64,000 bases of DNA from Rhodospirillaceae bacterium (GTDB lineage Bacteria; Pseudomonadota; Alphaproteobacteria; Reyranellales; Reyranellaceae), in NCBI GenBank assembly GCA_009772935.1, contig WOUR01000002.1, forward strand, positions 151,512-215,511. The letters are read 5' to 3'. Below the pieces are notes generated by a model. It saw only the letters and a program-made list of their open reading frames with translations, was not told the origin of the DNA and did not search any database. A program made the position numbers and the translations under genes. Every line of letters starts with the position of its first letter. The first letter of the stretch is position 1. Positions 16,995-28,400 of the stretch are shown here, piece by piece.

Positions 16995-18398
16995 ATGAGC
17001 CAGACGGCGCACAAGTTCGATCCGAGCATCCTGCGTGAGTACGACATCCGCGGCATCGTGGGCGGGACGGTACACGCCGCGGATGCGCGGGCCATCGGCC
17101 GCACGCTGGGCACGCTCGTCCGGCGCAAGGGCGGCAAGCGCGTGGCGCTGGGTTACGATGGCCGGCTGAGCTCTCCGGAACTCGCGGCCGCCTGCATCGA
17201 GGGGCTGACCGCGGCCGGGATCGACGTGGTCGATATCGGCCTCGCGGCAACCCCGATGCTCTACTTCGCGGTCTATCACCTCGAGGCCGACGGCGGCATC
17301 CAGATCACCGGATCGCACAATCCGCCGGATTACAACGGTTTCAAGATGATGATGGGCAAGAAGTCGTTCTTCGGCGCCGACATCCAGACGCTGGGGGCGA
17401 TGGCCGGCAAGGGCGACTGGGAGACGGGGCAGGGCAGGGTCGAGAAACGCTCCATCCTCGCTGACTATGCGACCCGGCTGCTGCGCGACGTGAAGCCCGG
17501 TAAGAAACTCAAGGTCGCCTGGGACACCGGCAATGGCGCCGTCGGCGTGTCGATCCGCGCCGTCGTCGACAGGCTCGAGGGCGAGCATTTCGTACTCAAC
17601 GAGAAGGTCGACGGGACCTTCCCGTCGCATCATCCCGACCCGACCGTGCCGAAGAATCTCGAGCAGCTGATTGCCGAGGTGAAGAAGCAGGGATGCGACC
17701 TCGGCATCGCCTTCGATGGCGACGGCGATCGCATCGGCGCCGTCGACGGCAAGGGGCGCATCCTGTGGGGCGACCAGCTTCTCGTCCTGTGGTCACGCGA
17801 CGTACTGAAGAACCATCCCGGCGCCACCATCATCGCCGACGTCAAGGCAAGCCAGGTCCTGTTCGACGAGATCGCGAAGGCCGGCGGCCAGCCGATGATG
17901 TTCAAGACCGGCCATTCGCTGATCAAGAGCAAGATGGCCGAGATCGGCGCGCCGCTCGCCGGCGAGATGAGCGGCCACGTATTTTTCGCCGACACCTTCT
18001 ACGGCTTCGACGACGCTCTCTATTGCGGCCTTCGCCTGCTCAACATCGTGGCCAACGCGAAGGAGAGCCTGGCGGAGATGCGCGACGGGCTGCCCCAGCC
18101 GGTCAACACGCCGGAACTGCGTTTCGACTGCCCCGACGATGAGAAGTTCGGCGTCGTCGAGAAAGTCAAGGTACGGCTGCAGAAGGATGGCTCCAAGTTC
18201 TCCGACATCGACGGCGTGAGGGTCAGCACCATGGACGGGTGGTGGCTCCTGCGGGCTTCCAATACCCAGCCCGTCCTGGTGGCGCGCTGCGAGGCGGCCG
18301 ACGATGCCGGTCTTGAGCGCCTGATGGCGGACCTCAAGGCCGCCCTGGCGGCGTGCGGCGTGGAGCTCCCGGACGACGCCTCGTCCGGCCACCACTGA
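16995..18398 (+). CDS. Phosphomannomutase/phosphoglucomutase
   Basis: A 467-residue alpha-D-phosphohexomutase of the AlgC/ManB type that interconverts 1- and 6-phosphates of mannose or glucose. The start MSQTAHKFDPSILREYDIRG is chosen because the upstream extension of the frame overlaps ugd. The phosphoserine loop is in QITGSHNPPDYNGFKMM (Ser about residue 102), the metal loop is FDGDGDRIG, and the sugar loop is GEMSGHVFF. Together with galU and ugd it forms a sugar-nucleotide supply block. Its stop overlaps the next ATG. Confidence 0.93.
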   Translation: MSQTAHKFDPSILREYDIRGIVGGTVHAADARAIGRTLGTLVRRKGGKRVALGYDGRLSSPELAAACIEGLTAAGIDVVDIGLAATPMLYFAVYHLEADGGIQITGSHNPPDYNGFKMMMGKKSFFGADIQTLGAMAGKGDWETGQGRVEKRSILADYATRLLRDVKPGKKLKVAWDTGNGAVGVSIRAVVDRLEGEHFVLNEKVDGTFPSHHPDPTVPKNLEQLIAEVKKQGCDLGIAFDGDGDRIGAVDGKGRILWGDQLLVLWSRDVLKNHPGATIIADVKASQVLFDEIAKAGGQPMMFKTGHSLIKSKMAEIGAPLAGEMSGHVFFADTFYGFDDALYCGLRLLNIVANAKESLAEMRDGLPQPVNTPELRFDCPDDEKFGVVEKVKVRLQKDGSKFSDIDGVRVSTMDGWWLLRASNTQPVLVARCEAADDAGLERLMADLKAALAACGVELPDDASSGHH

Positions 18399-18832
18399 TG
18401 CGCTTCTTCTTCTACGGGACGTTGCTCGATCGCGACGTGACGGCACTGGTCCTGGGGCGGCGACTGCCACCTCAGGCCTACACGGAGGCACGCCTGCCGG
18501 GACATGCGCGGCGGCGGGTGCAGGGCGCGACTTATCCCATCGTCATCGCCGATCGGTGCGGCGAGGTGCCGGGCGCGATCGTGGGCGGTCTCAGCGCCCG
18601 TGACGTCGCCCACCTCGCAGCCTACGAGGGACCGGGCTATCGGGTCGTGCCGCTCAGGGTGAAGGTTCAGGGCAGGATGACCGAGGTGTCGGTTTTCGAG
18701 CCCATCCAGTCGCGGCTGAAGCCCAGCCGGGAATTGTGGGACCTGACGCTGTGGCAGCGTCGTCACAAACGATCGTTCGTGGACCGGCTCAGGCGAGCCC
18801 TCAGCGTGCACCCGGCGTATTCCAGGCCGTAA
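18398..18832 (+). CDS. Gamma-glutamylcyclotransferase-fold protein (AIG2-like)
   Basis: A 144-residue protein with the GGCT fold. The N-terminal FFYGTLLDRDV motif and the catalytic glutamate in HLAAYEGPGYR (about residue 80) are both present. Such enzymes cyclise gamma-glutamyl amines or peptides, but the real substrate of this subfamily is not known. The ATG shares its A with the stop codon of the mutase gene, so translation is probably coupled. Its end overlaps the convergent carboxypeptidase gene by 32 bp. Confidence 0.82.
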   Translation: MRFFFYGTLLDRDVTALVLGRRLPPQAYTEARLPGHARRRVQGATYPIVIADRCGEVPGAIVGGLSARDVAHLAAYEGPGYRVVPLRVKVQGRMTEVSVFEPIQSRLKPSRELWDLTLWQRRHKRSFVDRLRRALSVHPAYSRP

Positions 18833-20261
18833 CCTGGAGCGCCGAACAGTAGACTTTCCGCTTTTCCAGGCGCTTGCAGCCTTCGACAGCCTGTTCCTGC
18901 GACAGGTTGATCAATCGTGCGCGATGGAAGATCCGGTTGGCCATCTGTACCTCGTCGACGATCGCCGAAGCGGAGCGCGCGTTGGGAAGGGCCGCGGTCG
19001 CGCGCTCGAGGGCGGCCTGGGCGGCCTGCGGTTCGCTGAACGAGCCGACCTGGATGACCCAGCTTCCGAGAGCGGGCATGTCCGAAGCAACGGGAGGTGC
19101 GGCCGCGGGAGCCGCGGCAAATGCCGCCGTGGTCGCGGGCTTCGCCGGAGCGGGCGCCACGAAGCCCGCGTATTTCGGGCTCACCTGCTGCTGCTGTCCC
19201 TGCTGCGCCTGTACCGCCGCCGGCGGCCTATAGGCTTCGGCGAAGCTGGCACCGGGATCGAACTGGGCTGCGGTGTAACGCGCCGACGCGGGCTTGCGCA
19301 CCGACGTCCAGGGCGAGAGCTGCATGGCCGACGCAAGCGTGAAGCCGCGATCCATCAGGGCGGCCATCGTGCGGTCGCGCTGGGCGGCGCTGGTGCCCCC
19401 CATGACGACGCCGATCAGGCGGCGGTTGTCGCGCACCGCCGACATAACGAGGTTGAAGCCGGAGGCGTTCGTGTAGCCGGTCTTCAATCCGTCGGCGCCG
19501 TCGTAGCTGCCGAGCATGCGATTGTGGTTCTGGAGGGTGCGCCCGCGGTAGGTGTAGCTCTGCACCGAGAAGATCGCGTAGTAGTGCGGGTAGTCGCGCA
19601 TCAGCGCGTTGGCGAGTTTCGCCAGGTCGCGTGCCGTTGTGACCTGCTCGCTGTTCGGCAGCCCCGATGCATTCCGGAACACCGTCGAGCTCATGCCGAG
19701 CTGGCGGGCCTTCTGCGTCATCAGGCGGGCGAAGGCCTCCTCGCTGCCGGCAAGACTCTCGGCCAGCAGCACGGCCGCGTCGTTGGCCGAGCGCGTGACC
19801 AGCGCCATCGTGGCGTCGCGCACATTGACGGTGCCGCCGGGCGTCATGCCCATCTTCGTGGGCGGCGCGTTCAGGGCATTCACGGACACGGTCAGGCTGT
19901 CGCCGAGGGACAGGCGGCCCGAATCCAGTGCCGAGAAAGTGAGGTAGATCGTCATCAACTTGGTGAGTGACGCCGGATGACGTAGTTCGTCTGCGCGATC
20001 GGCCGCGAGTTCCCGGCCGCTGTTCGCGTCCACGATCAGGTAGGAATCCTTCGCCGTGACTGCCGGGTTGCCCACCCAGGAAGAGGACGTAGTGCGCACG
20101 GCCGTCTTGGCACGGGCCTTCGCGGGCGGAGCGGCACGCTTGACCGACTTCGCGTTGGTCTGGGCGTCAGCAGGGGACGGTGCGAGCGAGGCACCGAGAA
20201 AAAGAATGCTGACGGCGAGCCAAGAAATGCCGACCGCAATTCGCCTGAGGGGAAAAGTCAT
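18801..20261 (-). CDS. D-alanyl-D-alanine carboxypeptidase with SPOR domain
   Basis: A 486-residue S11-family penicillin-binding protein (DacF/DacC type) that trims the terminal D-Ala of peptidoglycan stem peptides in the periplasm. It has a signal peptide to about residue 33. The active-site motifs are S98-LT-K101 (HPASLTKLM), SAND in VTRSANDAAV and KTG in DGLKTGYTNAS. The C-terminal SPOR domain (about 405-480, GSWVIQVGSFSEPQAAQAAL) should bind denuded glycans at the division site. A Pro/Gln/Ala-rich linker joins the two parts. Confidence 0.93.
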   Translation of the reverse strand: MTFPLRRIAVGISWLAVSILFLGASLAPSPADAQTNAKSVKRAAPPAKARAKTAVRTTSSSWVGNPAVTAKDSYLIVDANSGRELAADRADELRHPASLTKLMTIYLTFSALDSGRLSLGDSLTVSVNALNAPPTKMGMTPGGTVNVRDATMALVTRSANDAAVLLAESLAGSEEAFARLMTQKARQLGMSSTVFRNASGLPNSEQVTTARDLAKLANALMRDYPHYYAIFSVQSYTYRGRTLQNHNRMLGSYDGADGLKTGYTNASGFNLVMSAVRDNRRLIGVVMGGTSAAQRDRTMAALMDRGFTLASAMQLSPWTSVRKPASARYTAAQFDPGASFAEAYRPPAAVQAQQGQQQQVSPKYAGFVAPAPAKPATTAAFAAAPAAAPPVASDMPALGSWVIQVGSFSEPQAAQAALERATAALPNARSASAIVDEVQMANRIFHRARLINLSQEQAVEGCKRLEKRKVYCSALQVTAWNTPGAR

Positions 20262-20422
20262 TGCGAATACGCCACACGCGAAATCAGATTCTTGTGCTCA
20301 TCCAATAGGTTATGAGCTGTTGCTTGGACTTTACTAAAGTTTGTGGGCGCGCGCAACGCTGGTTATGCCGCTCTGCTGCCCAAGTTGGTTCGGATTATGC
20401 AGGCATGGCATCGGGAGGTTTG

Positions 20423-21142
20423 ATGAAGGCTTTTTTGCTGGCGTTGGCCGCATTGGGGGCCGTCACGGCGGCGCCCGCGATGGCGCAGCGGGCGGACCGC
20501 AACGTCGAACTCCCGGTCGTGCGCAGCTTCCACTGGTTCGACTTCGTCGCCGCCAACGACATCCGGGCGGCCTGTGTGCCGGGCGGACGGAGTCGTCTGA
20601 GGCTCATCTACAACGCCCTGTGGGAGGAGCAGGTCCGTGCCTATGACATCTACCTTCAGCCCGATGGCGTGGCCGGCTTGAACATTGGCGTGCTCGAGGG
20701 GCAGGGTTATGCCACGTCTGGCATCACGAACATGCTGATCTCGAATCCAAGGGACATATTCGCACCCTGGAGCATGAAAGGCGGCCAACGCATCCTGACC
20801 GTGGACGAAACCCGGGAATTGCTCGGACTGCTGGAGGAGAGCCGCGCCTTCGGTCCGCCGCGGGACGGAATGCGCCTGCCCGACAACGACTTCTGGTGGA
20901 CTGTCGCCTCGTGCCGAAACGGCGTGTGGGGCTTCCAGGCCTATCACTATCCGACCGATGGCTTCGCGAACGTGAAGTTTTCGGCCAGGCTGTTCTCGTG
21001 GGACAAGGTGCCGATACCCGTCAATCCGCCCCGCAAGCTGGAGCCCGCGGAACTGCGCCGCGACTGGAATGCTCCCATTGAGCGCGCCCGCGCCGACCGA
21101 TGGATGCTGGTCGTGGGAAAGGATGGTCTCCGGCCGAGGTAG
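20423..21142 (+). CDS. Secreted protein of unknown function
   Basis: A 239-residue protein with a clear signal peptide (MKAFLLALAALGA, cleavage after APAMA). The ATG at 20423 has GGGAGG before it, which decides this start over the longer frame upstream. The mature part has two cysteines, in RAACVPGG and VASCRNGVWGF, which may form a disulfide, and a region rich in Trp and Phe. I do not recognise the family. It is divergent from the carboxypeptidase gene and lies upstream of clpS, but nothing links it to either. Confidence 0.7.
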   Translation: MKAFLLALAALGAVTAAPAMAQRADRNVELPVVRSFHWFDFVAANDIRAACVPGGRSRLRLIYNALWEEQVRAYDIYLQPDGVAGLNIGVLEGQGYATSGITNMLISNPRDIFAPWSMKGGQRILTVDETRELLGLLEESRAFGPPRDGMRLPDNDFWWTVASCRNGVWGFQAYHYPTDGFANVKFSARLFSWDKVPIPVNPPRKLEPAELRRDWNAPIERARADRWMLVVGKDGLRPR

Positions 21143-21205
21143 CGGAACCCGTAACGCTACCTATATAATTCACGGGTGGCTTGTTCTTGGAGTGTGACGG
21201 CAACG

Positions 21206-21625
21206 ATGGACTTTCTGCGCAACGCAGGTGAATGGCGGCTCGGCGGAGCGGGCGAGCCGCCCCAACAGCCGCCGGGTGGTCCGCCGCAGCAGCCGCCGCG
21301 GCGTGATGACGGCGAAGGTGGGGGCGATGATGGCCGCACCGGCGCGCTGACTCTCACGCGTACCCGCACCAAGAAGCCGTCGATGTACAAGGTCCTGATG
21401 CTGAACGACGACTACACCCCGATGGAGTTCGTGGTCGACGTTCTGCAGAACATCTTCCAGAAGAACCGCGAAGAGGCGACCGAGGTCATGCTCCACGTCC
21501 ATCAGAAGGGCGTGGGAGTCTGCGGCGTCTACACCTACGAGATTGCCGAGACCAAGGTGACGCAAACTGTGGATTACGCCCGCAAGAACCAGCACCCTCT
21601 CCAGTGCACGTTGGAGAAAGAGTAA
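21206..21625 (+). CDS. clpS: ATP-dependent Clp protease adaptor ClpS
   Basis: A 139-residue adaptor that brings N-degron proteins to ClpAP. The disordered N-terminal part (about 1-45) is rich in Pro, Gln and Gly. The folded core begins at [21 protein letters not shown], whose DDYTPMEFV segment forms the N-degron pocket, and the ClpA-binding part follows with [28 protein letters not shown]. The ATG at 21206 is preferred over an in-frame GTG ten codons upstream. clpA follows 42 bp downstream. Confidence 0.95.
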   Translation: MDFLRNAGEWRLGGAGEPPQQPPGGPPQQPPRRDDGEGGGDDGRTGALTLTRTRTKKPSMYKVLMLNDDYTPMEFVVDVLQNIFQKNREEATEVMLHVHQKGVGVCGVYTYEIAETKVTQTVDYARKNQHPLQCTLEKE

Positions 21626-21667
21626 CGGCGACCGAGAGTAACTCGTTTTTCCTGTCGAGGTGTTTCG

Positions 21668-23989
21668 ATGTCCATGTTGTCCAAGAACCTCGAAAAGTCC
21701 CTGCATCGCGCTTTCGGACTTGCTGGTGAACGTCGTCACGAATACGCGACGCTGGAGCACCTGCTGCTGGCGATGACGGAGGACGAGGACGCAGTACCCG
21801 TCCTCAAGGCCTGCGGCGTAGACATCGATCGACTGCGTCACGACCTCGAAACCTTCGTCGACAACCGCCTCAAGGGCATCATCACGCAGAACCCGGGCGA
21901 ACCGCTGCCGACCGCGGGCTTCCAGCGTGTCGTCCAGCGCGCCGCGGTGCATGTGCAGTCGTCGGGGCGCAACGAGGTGACCGGCGCCAACGTGCTGGTG
22001 GCGCTCTTTTCCGAGCGCGACAGCCACGCCGTCTCGTTCCTCGAGAACCAGGGCATGACGCGCCTCGACGCGGTCGACTACATCAGCCATGGCAAGGCAA
22101 AGGTGCCGGGCCGATCCCGCACGCGCCGCGTCACCGGCTCCGAGGAAGAGGCCGGCGGTGAAAATCCGGCCAAGCAGGGCAACGAGGCGTTGGCGGCCTA
22201 CTGCGTCGATCTCAACCAGAAAGCTCGAGAGGGTCGCGTCGATCCGCTGATCGGCCGCGAACATGAGGTCGAGCGCACCATCCAGGTCCTGTGCCGACGC
22301 ACCAAGAACAATCCGCTCTATGTCGGCGAGCCCGGCGTCGGCAAGACGGCGATCGCCGAGGGTCTTGCCCGCAAGATCGTCGACGGCGAGGTTCCTGAAG
22401 TCCTGAAGGAAGCGATCATCTACTCGCTCGACATGGGCGCGCTGCTGGCCGGCACGCGCTACCGCGGCGACTTCGAGGAGCGCCTCAAGGCCGTCCTGGG
22501 AGAGCTCAAGAAGAAGCCGAACTCGGTGCTCTTCATCGACGAGATCCACACGATCATCGGTGCCGGCGCGACGTCGGGCGGCTCGATGGACGCGTCCAAC
22601 CTGCTGAAGCCCTCGCTTCAGTCGGGCGAACTGCGCTGCATCGGCTCGACGACCTACAAGGAGTACCGCAACTACTTCGAGAAGGACCGCGCGCTGGTCC
22701 GTCGCTTCCAGAAGATCGACGTACCGGAGCCCACGATCAGTGACGCCGTCGAGATCATGCGCGGCCTCAAGCCGGTCTATGAGAAGCACCATCACGTGAG
22801 CTTCACCGACGACGCCATAAAGGCGGCAGTCGAGTTGTCGGCGCGCTACATCCACGACCGCAAGCTGCCGGACAAGGCGATCGACGTGATCGACGAGGTC
22901 GGCGCGGCCCAGATGCTGCGGGCGCCCGACAAGCGCAAGACCACGATAGAGGTGTCCGACATCGAGGACATTGTGGCCAAGATCGCCCGCATTCCGCCGA
23001 AGGCCGTCTCCAAGGACGACACCGCGCTGCTGCGTACCATCGACCGCGATCTCAAGACCGTCGTGTTCGGCCAGGATCACGCGATCGATCAGCTCGCCGC
23101 CTCGATCAAGCTCGCCCGTGCGGGCCTGCGTTCGCCGGAGAAGCCGATCGGCAGCTACCTGCTGGCGGGTCCGACCGGCGTCGGCAAGACCGAGGTGACG
23201 CGCCAGCTCGCACGCCTGCTCGGTCTCGAGGTCATCCGATTCGACATGTCGGAATACATGGAGCGGCACAGCGTCTCGCGCCTGATCGGTGCTCCGCCGG
23301 GCTATGTCGGCTTCGATCAGGGCGGCCTGCTCACCGACAAGGTAAACCAGCATCCGCATTGCGTGGTGCTGTTCGACGAGATCGAGAAAGCGCATCCGGA
23401 CGTCTTCAACGTCCTGCTGCAGGTGATGGATTACGGCAAGCTGACCGACCATAACGGCCGAACGGTGGATTTCCGCAACGTCATCCTGTGCATGACGACC
23501 AATGCCGGCGCGGCCGACATCGCCAAGCCCGCGCTGGGGTTCGGCCGCGAGCAGCGGCACGACGAGGACAACGAGGCGATCAACCGCATGTTCGCCCCGG
23601 AGTTCCGGAACCGCCTGGACGCGGTCATCAAGTTCGCCAATCTCGGACCGGAGTCGATGGGCAAGGTTGTCGACAAGTTCGTGGCCGAACTCGAGGTCCA
23701 GCTTGCCGACCGCAAGGTCTTCATCGAGCTGACCGACGGGGCGCGCCGCTGGCTGGCGGAGAAGGGCTACGACAAGCTGTTCGGCGCCCGGCCGCTCGCC
23801 CGCGTCATCCAGGAATACGTGAAGAAGCCGCTGGCCGAGGAGGTGCTGTTCGGCAAGCTCTCCGACGGCGGCACGGTGCGCGTCGACGTCGATGCGCCGG
23901 GCGAGGCCGGCAAGCTCGTGTTCACCTTCCTGCCGCCTGAGCGCGGTGCGCTGCCGCCGGCCAGCCAGGAACCGGTGCTCGCCGAATAG
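21668..23989 (+). CDS. clpA: ATP-dependent Clp protease ATP-binding subunit ClpA
   Basis: A 773-residue double AAA+ unfoldase that feeds substrates to ClpP. The N-domain covers about 1-145. The first ATPase has Walker [12 protein letters not shown] and Walker [15 protein letters not shown], and the second has [10 protein letters not shown] and [22 protein letters not shown] near residue 630 lies in the position of the ClpP-docking loop. The length matches ClpA and not the longer ClpB. Its stop overlaps the start of a small membrane-protein gene. Confidence 0.97.
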   Translation: MSMLSKNLEKSLHRAFGLAGERRHEYATLEHLLLAMTEDEDAVPVLKACGVDIDRLRHDLETFVDNRLKGIITQNPGEPLPTAGFQRVVQRAAVHVQSSGRNEVTGANVLVALFSERDSHAVSFLENQGMTRLDAVDYISHGKAKVPGRSRTRRVTGSEEEAGGENPAKQGNEALAAYCVDLNQKAREGRVDPLIGREHEVERTIQVLCRRTKNNPLYVGEPGVGKTAIAEGLARKIVDGEVPEVLKEAIIYSLDMGALLAGTRYRGDFEERLKAVLGELKKKPNSVLFIDEIHTIIGAGATSGGSMDASNLLKPSLQSGELRCIGSTTYKEYRNYFEKDRALVRRFQKIDVPEPTISDAVEIMRGLKPVYEKHHHVSFTDDAIKAAVELSARYIHDRKLPDKAIDVIDEVGAAQMLRAPDKRKTTIEVSDIEDIVAKIARIPPKAVSKDDTALLRTIDRDLKTVVFGQDHAIDQLAASIKLARAGLRSPEKPIGSYLLAGPTGVGKTEVTRQLARLLGLEVIRFDMSEYMERHSVSRLIGAPPGYVGFDQGGLLTDKVNQHPHCVVLFDEIEKAHPDVFNVLLQVMDYGKLTDHNGRTVDFRNVILCMTTNAGAADIAKPALGFGREQRHDEDNEAINRMFAPEFRNRLDAVIKFANLGPESMGKVVDKFVAELEVQLADRKVFIELTDGARRWLAEKGYDKLFGARPLARVIQEYVKKPLAEEVLFGKLSDGGTVRVDVDAPGEAGKLVFTFLPPERGALPPASQEPVLAE

Positions 23990-24162
23990 TGAGCGCCTTC
24001 AAGCCTCTCTGGATCGCCTTTCGCGCCGCGGTGCTTGCCACCGCGGTGTTCTGGGTGGTCCTGTTCATCGTCGACAAGATCGGCTGGCAGGCGCCACTCG
24101 GGCTTACCGAGCAGCTCGTCTTCTTTGTCGTGTTCTTCTTCGGCGTCCTGATGGCCAGGTAG
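23989..24162 (+). CDS. Small two-helix membrane protein coupled to clpA
   Basis: A 57-residue open frame that begins at GTG, sharing its G with the clpA stop codon (TAGTG). It encodes two hydrophobic helices (about residues 9-28 and 41-56) joined by a short polar loop DKIGWQAPLG. Both codon use and composition look like a real protein. The overlap suggests translational coupling to clpA. I recognise no family. It could be a small membrane adaptor or an unrelated passenger. Confidence 0.65.
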   Translation: MSAFKPLWIAFRAAVLATAVFWVVLFIVDKIGWQAPLGLTEQLVFFVVFFFGVLMAR

Positions 24163-24166
24163 GCCG

Positions 24167-25351
24167 TCAGGCCTCGTTCTCTTTCCGGAACGGCGAGTAC
24201 TGCATCAGCCCTTCGATCTCCTGCCGCACGGCGGGCCGCTCGCGCCTGAGGTAATCGTCGACGGCGCGCCGGAAGTTCGGATCGACGATCCAGTGGGCGG
24301 AGTAGGTCAGCACCGGCAGATAGCCGCGCTGGATCTTATGGTCGCCCTGCGCTCCCGCCTCGACCCGCGACAGCCCGTGGGCGATCGCATAGTCGATGGC
24401 CTGATAGTAGCAGGCCTCGAAATGCAGGAAGCCGTGGCTTTCCAGGCAGCCCCAGTAGCGTCCGTAGAGCGTATCGTCGCCCTTGAGATTGAGCGCGCCG
24501 CCGACCGGACGGCCATCGGCCTCGGCCAGGACGAGCACGACCTTGTCGGCCATGGTCGAGCCCAGAATGTCGAAGAAGGACCGCGTCAGGTAGGGCGTGC
24601 CCCACTTGCGGCCGCCGGTATCCATGTAGAAGGCAAAGAAGGCGTCCCAGTGCTCGGGCCGGATATCGTCCCCGCTCAGCGTATGGATGACGAGGCCTTC
24701 GCGCCGCACGGCCTCGCGCTCCTTGCGGATTGCCTTGCGCTTGCGCGAGGAGAGAGCGCCCAGGAAATCGTCGAAGGTCCGGTAGCCGTCATTGCTCCAG
24801 TGATATTGCTGCCCGAGCCGCAGCAGCCAGCCGCGTTCGCCGAAGCGCTTCCACTCCTCTTCGGTGCAGAAGGTGGCGTGGACCGAGCTGATGTTGTTGT
24901 CGTCGGCGATCTTGGCCAGCATATCGATCAAGGCGTCGCGCACGGCGTCGGCCATCGGCCCGGGGCGGGCGAACAGGCGCGGACCGGGGACCGGCGTGAA
25001 GGGCACGGCGACCTGGAGCTTGGGATAGTAGCGGCCGCCCGCGCGCTCCAGCGCCTGCGCCCAGCCATGGTCGAACACATACTCGCCCTGGGAATGGCTC
25101 TTCATGTAGAGCGGTGCGGCGCCCTGGAGCGTCCCGTCGTCTGACTCCGCGATCAGATACTGCGGCTGCCAGCCGGTACGCCGGCCGACTGATTTAGAGT
25201 CTTCCAGCGCCTTCAGGAAGCGGTAGCTCAGGAACGGGTTGCCGGCAGAACCAGGGGCGAGCGCGCAGGCATCCCACTGGGTACCGTCGACCGCTGCAAG
25301 CGTATCGACGATGCGCAGGCCGACCGTCGGGGCATCATCCGGCATGGCCAC
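24167..25351 (-). CDS. FemAB-like/GNAT-fold acyltransferase
   Basis: A 394-residue protein of the FemAB-like family often annotated as peptidoglycan-related N-acetyltransferase. Family features are LSYRFLKALEDS near the N-terminus, ARPGPMADAVRDALI, and the late segment ARPVGGALNLK-like (DGRPVGGALNLKGDDTLYGRYWG) followed by LHFEACYYQAIDYAI. It is probably a cytosolic transferase using an aminoacyl or acyl donor; the substrate is unknown. It is convergent with the small membrane protein gene (4-bp gap). Confidence 0.85.
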   Translation of the reverse strand: MAMPDDAPTVGLRIVDTLAAVDGTQWDACALAPGSAGNPFLSYRFLKALEDSKSVGRRTGWQPQYLIAESDDGTLQGAAPLYMKSHSQGEYVFDHGWAQALERAGGRYYPKLQVAVPFTPVPGPRLFARPGPMADAVRDALIDMLAKIADDNNISSVHATFCTEEEWKRFGERGWLLRLGQQYHWSNDGYRTFDDFLGALSSRKRKAIRKEREAVRREGLVIHTLSGDDIRPEHWDAFFAFYMDTGGRKWGTPYLTRSFFDILGSTMADKVVLVLAEADGRPVGGALNLKGDDTLYGRYWGCLESHGFLHFEACYYQAIDYAIAHGLSRVEAGAQGDHKIQRGYLPVLTYSAHWIVDPNFRRAVDDYLRRERPAVRQEIEGLMQYSPFRKENEA

Positions 25352-25400
25352 AGCATAGCGCGAATCGTGCCAGTACGATGGCCAATCGGTGCCGCTGATT

Positions 25401-28400
25401 CTACTCGGCAGGCTTGTGCTCGCGGGCCACCTCGTCGGCCGAGCGGCTGAATCGGTGGTTCGCCCACAGGCTCAGGCGGTCGATATAGATCAGCATCACC
25501 GGCACCACGACGAGGGTCAGCAGTGTCGAGCTGATCAGGCCGCCGATCACGGCGTGTGCCATCGGCGCGCGCTGGGTGGCGCCCTCGCCGAGGCCCAGGG
25601 CCAGCGGCAGCATGCCGAACACCATGGCGAGCGTGGTCATCAGGATGGGCCGCAGCCGGATCGAGCCGGCCTCGAGCAGGGCCTCGTGGACCGGCGTTCC
25701 GCGCTCACGGGCCTGGTTGAAGAAATCGACCAGCAGGATGGCGTTCTTGGTGACGAGGCCCATCAGCATGATGAAGCCGATCGCCGAGAAGATGTTGAGC
25801 GTCGTGCCGGCGATCAGGAGGCCGAGGAACACGCCGATCAGCGACATCGGCAACGACATCATGATGGCAATGGGCTGCAGGAAGCTGCCGAACTGCGAGG
25901 CCAGGATCAGGTAGATGAGGATGACTGCCATCAGGAGCGCTTGGCCGGCATAGGCGGCGCTCTCTGCCATGTCCTTGGTCGAGCCGCCGAACACAAAGCG
26001 GTAGCCGGGGGGCAGCTTGATCTCGGTCAGGACCTGCTGCAGGTCGCTCGAAACCTCGCCGGCCGAGCGGCCGAACACGTTGGCGGTGATCTGGACCTCG
26101 CGGTTGAGGTCTCGGCGGTTGATCTGGGAGGCGCCGACGTCGGTCACTACATCGGCGATCTGCGCGATGTGGACCATGCGCGGCAGGCCGTTGGGCTCGG
26201 TGCCGGCAGTGAACCAGACGCGGTGCAGGTCGGCGATGCCGGTGCGGTCGTCGGTCGGCAGACGGACCATGACCATGTAGTTCTCGCCGTCGGGCGCCCG
26301 CCAGAGGCTGGTCTCGTCGCCGGCGAAAAGGGGACGCAGCGACTGGGCGACCGCGGCGGTGCCCAGCCCGAGATCCGAAGCCGCATCGCGGCGCAGGCGG
26401 ACCGACAGGATCGGCTTGGCGGCCTTGAGGTTGCGGTCGAGATCGACCAGGCCGCGAATGCCGGCGGCCCGCTTCATCACGTCCTGCGAGATCGTGTCGA
26501 GCACGTTGGTGTCGGGGCCCTGCAGCGAAAGCTGGAGCTGCTTCTGGACACCGCCGCCCGGTCCGCCCGGGATGTTGATGGAGACCAGGATGCCGGGGAT
26601 GCTGGCCAGCCGCTCACGAATCGGCTGGGCGAGCTGCTCCGGCGAACGCTTGCGATCCTTCAACGGCTTCAGCTTGAGATAGAGGCTCGCCTGGTTCTTG
26701 CCGTTGGCATAGCCGGTGTTGACCGTGCCGTAGGTGTACTCGATCTCGGGAAATTCGCGCAGCGCGGCGTCGACCTGCCGCAGCTTGGCCTCGGTGTATT
26801 CGAGAGAGGAGCCGACCGGCGTCTCGATGCTGACGACCTGCTCACCTAGATCGGCCTGGGGGACGAACTCGAAGCCGATGTACTTGGGCAGCGCGAAGCT
26901 GCCGACGAAGGTCGCGAGCGCGATCAGCAGGGTGGTCTTGGGCCAGCGCAGCGCCCAGGCGAGCACGACGCGATAGACGGCGTTGGCCTTCTCCTGCGCC
27001 CCGTTGACGATGCGGGCGAAGCGGCCGTTGCCGTGGGCCTGCGGATCGTACCAGACCGACGACAGCATCGGATCGAGCGTGAACGACACGAACAGGGAGA
27101 TCAGCACGGCGGCCGAGACCATGACGCCGAACTGGAAGAAGAAGCGGCCGATGATGCCGCCCATGAAGGCGACGGGCAGGAACACCGCCACGATGCAGAA
27201 GGTGGTGGCGAGCACGGCCAGGCCGATTTCGTTGGTGCCATCGATCGCGGCCTGGCGGTGGGTCTTGCCGAAGCCGATATGGCGCATGATGTTCTCGCGC
27301 ACCACGATCGCATCGTCGATCAGGATGCCGATCGCGAGGCTGAGCGCCATCAGGGTCAGCACGTTCAGGGTGAAGCCGAAGGCTGCCATCACCATGAACG
27401 CGCCGAACACCGAGATCGGCAGCGCGAGGCCGGTGATGACGGTGCTGCGCCAAGAATGCAGGAACAGGAAGACGATGGCGATCGTCAGGAGACCGCCCTC
27501 GACCATGGTCTGCTGGACGTTGTCGACCGAGTTCTGGATGCCGCGCGAGCTGTCGCGCACGATCTCCAGCTTCACGTCCGAAGGCAGGGAGGCCTGCAAC
27601 TCAGCCACGGCGCGCCGGACGCCGCGGGCCACTTCGATTGTATTGGCGCCCTGGGTCTTCACAACGTCGATGGCGAGCGCCCGTTCGCCGTTCAAGGTAG
27701 CGACGTTCTCCAGCTCCTGCTGGCCGTCGACCACGGTGGCGACCTGGCGGAGATAGACCGGCGCCTGGCCGCGGCGGGCCACGATCAGGTCGGCGAAGTC
27801 GCCCGGTTCGACGACGCGCCCGGTGACCTCGATCACGCGGTCGTCGTTGCCGCGCTGGACGTTGCCGGCGGGAAAATTCTGATTCTCGTCCTTGATGGCC
27901 CGCATGATGTCGTTCACGCCGACGCGGAGCGCGTGCATGCGACCGGGATCCAGCTCGATGTTGATCTGCCGCTTCAGCCCGCCGGCGATGGTGGCGCGGC
28001 CGACGTCGCGGACGGTCTGCAGGCGCTTGATGATGATCTGGTCGGCCAGCGTCGTGAGGTCGCGCACCGAGCGGACATCGGAGCGCACCGCGATCGAGAC
28101 GATGGGCTGGTCGTCGGGATTGAAGCGCTGGATCAGCGGCTCCTTGATTTCGGGCCGGAAGGAGGCCCGGACCATCTGGACCTTCTCGCGGACGTCCTGC
28201 ATGGCGACGGCCGATGGCACCGACAGTTCGAACTCGGCGATGACGATCGACTTGCCCTCGAGCGAGCGCGAGGTGAGCGTCTTGAGGCCGGCGATGGCGT
28301 TGACCGATTCCTCGATCTTGCGGCTGATCTCGCTTTCGACCGTCTCCGGGGAGGCGCCGGGGTAGTCGGTGGTGACCACGACGATGGGAAAGTCGACGTT

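Noticed and set aside
21170..23560. 796-codon open frame on the minus strand opposite clpS and clpA
   Set aside because: It covers the complement of conserved ClpS and ClpA motifs and has no recognisable domain of its own.
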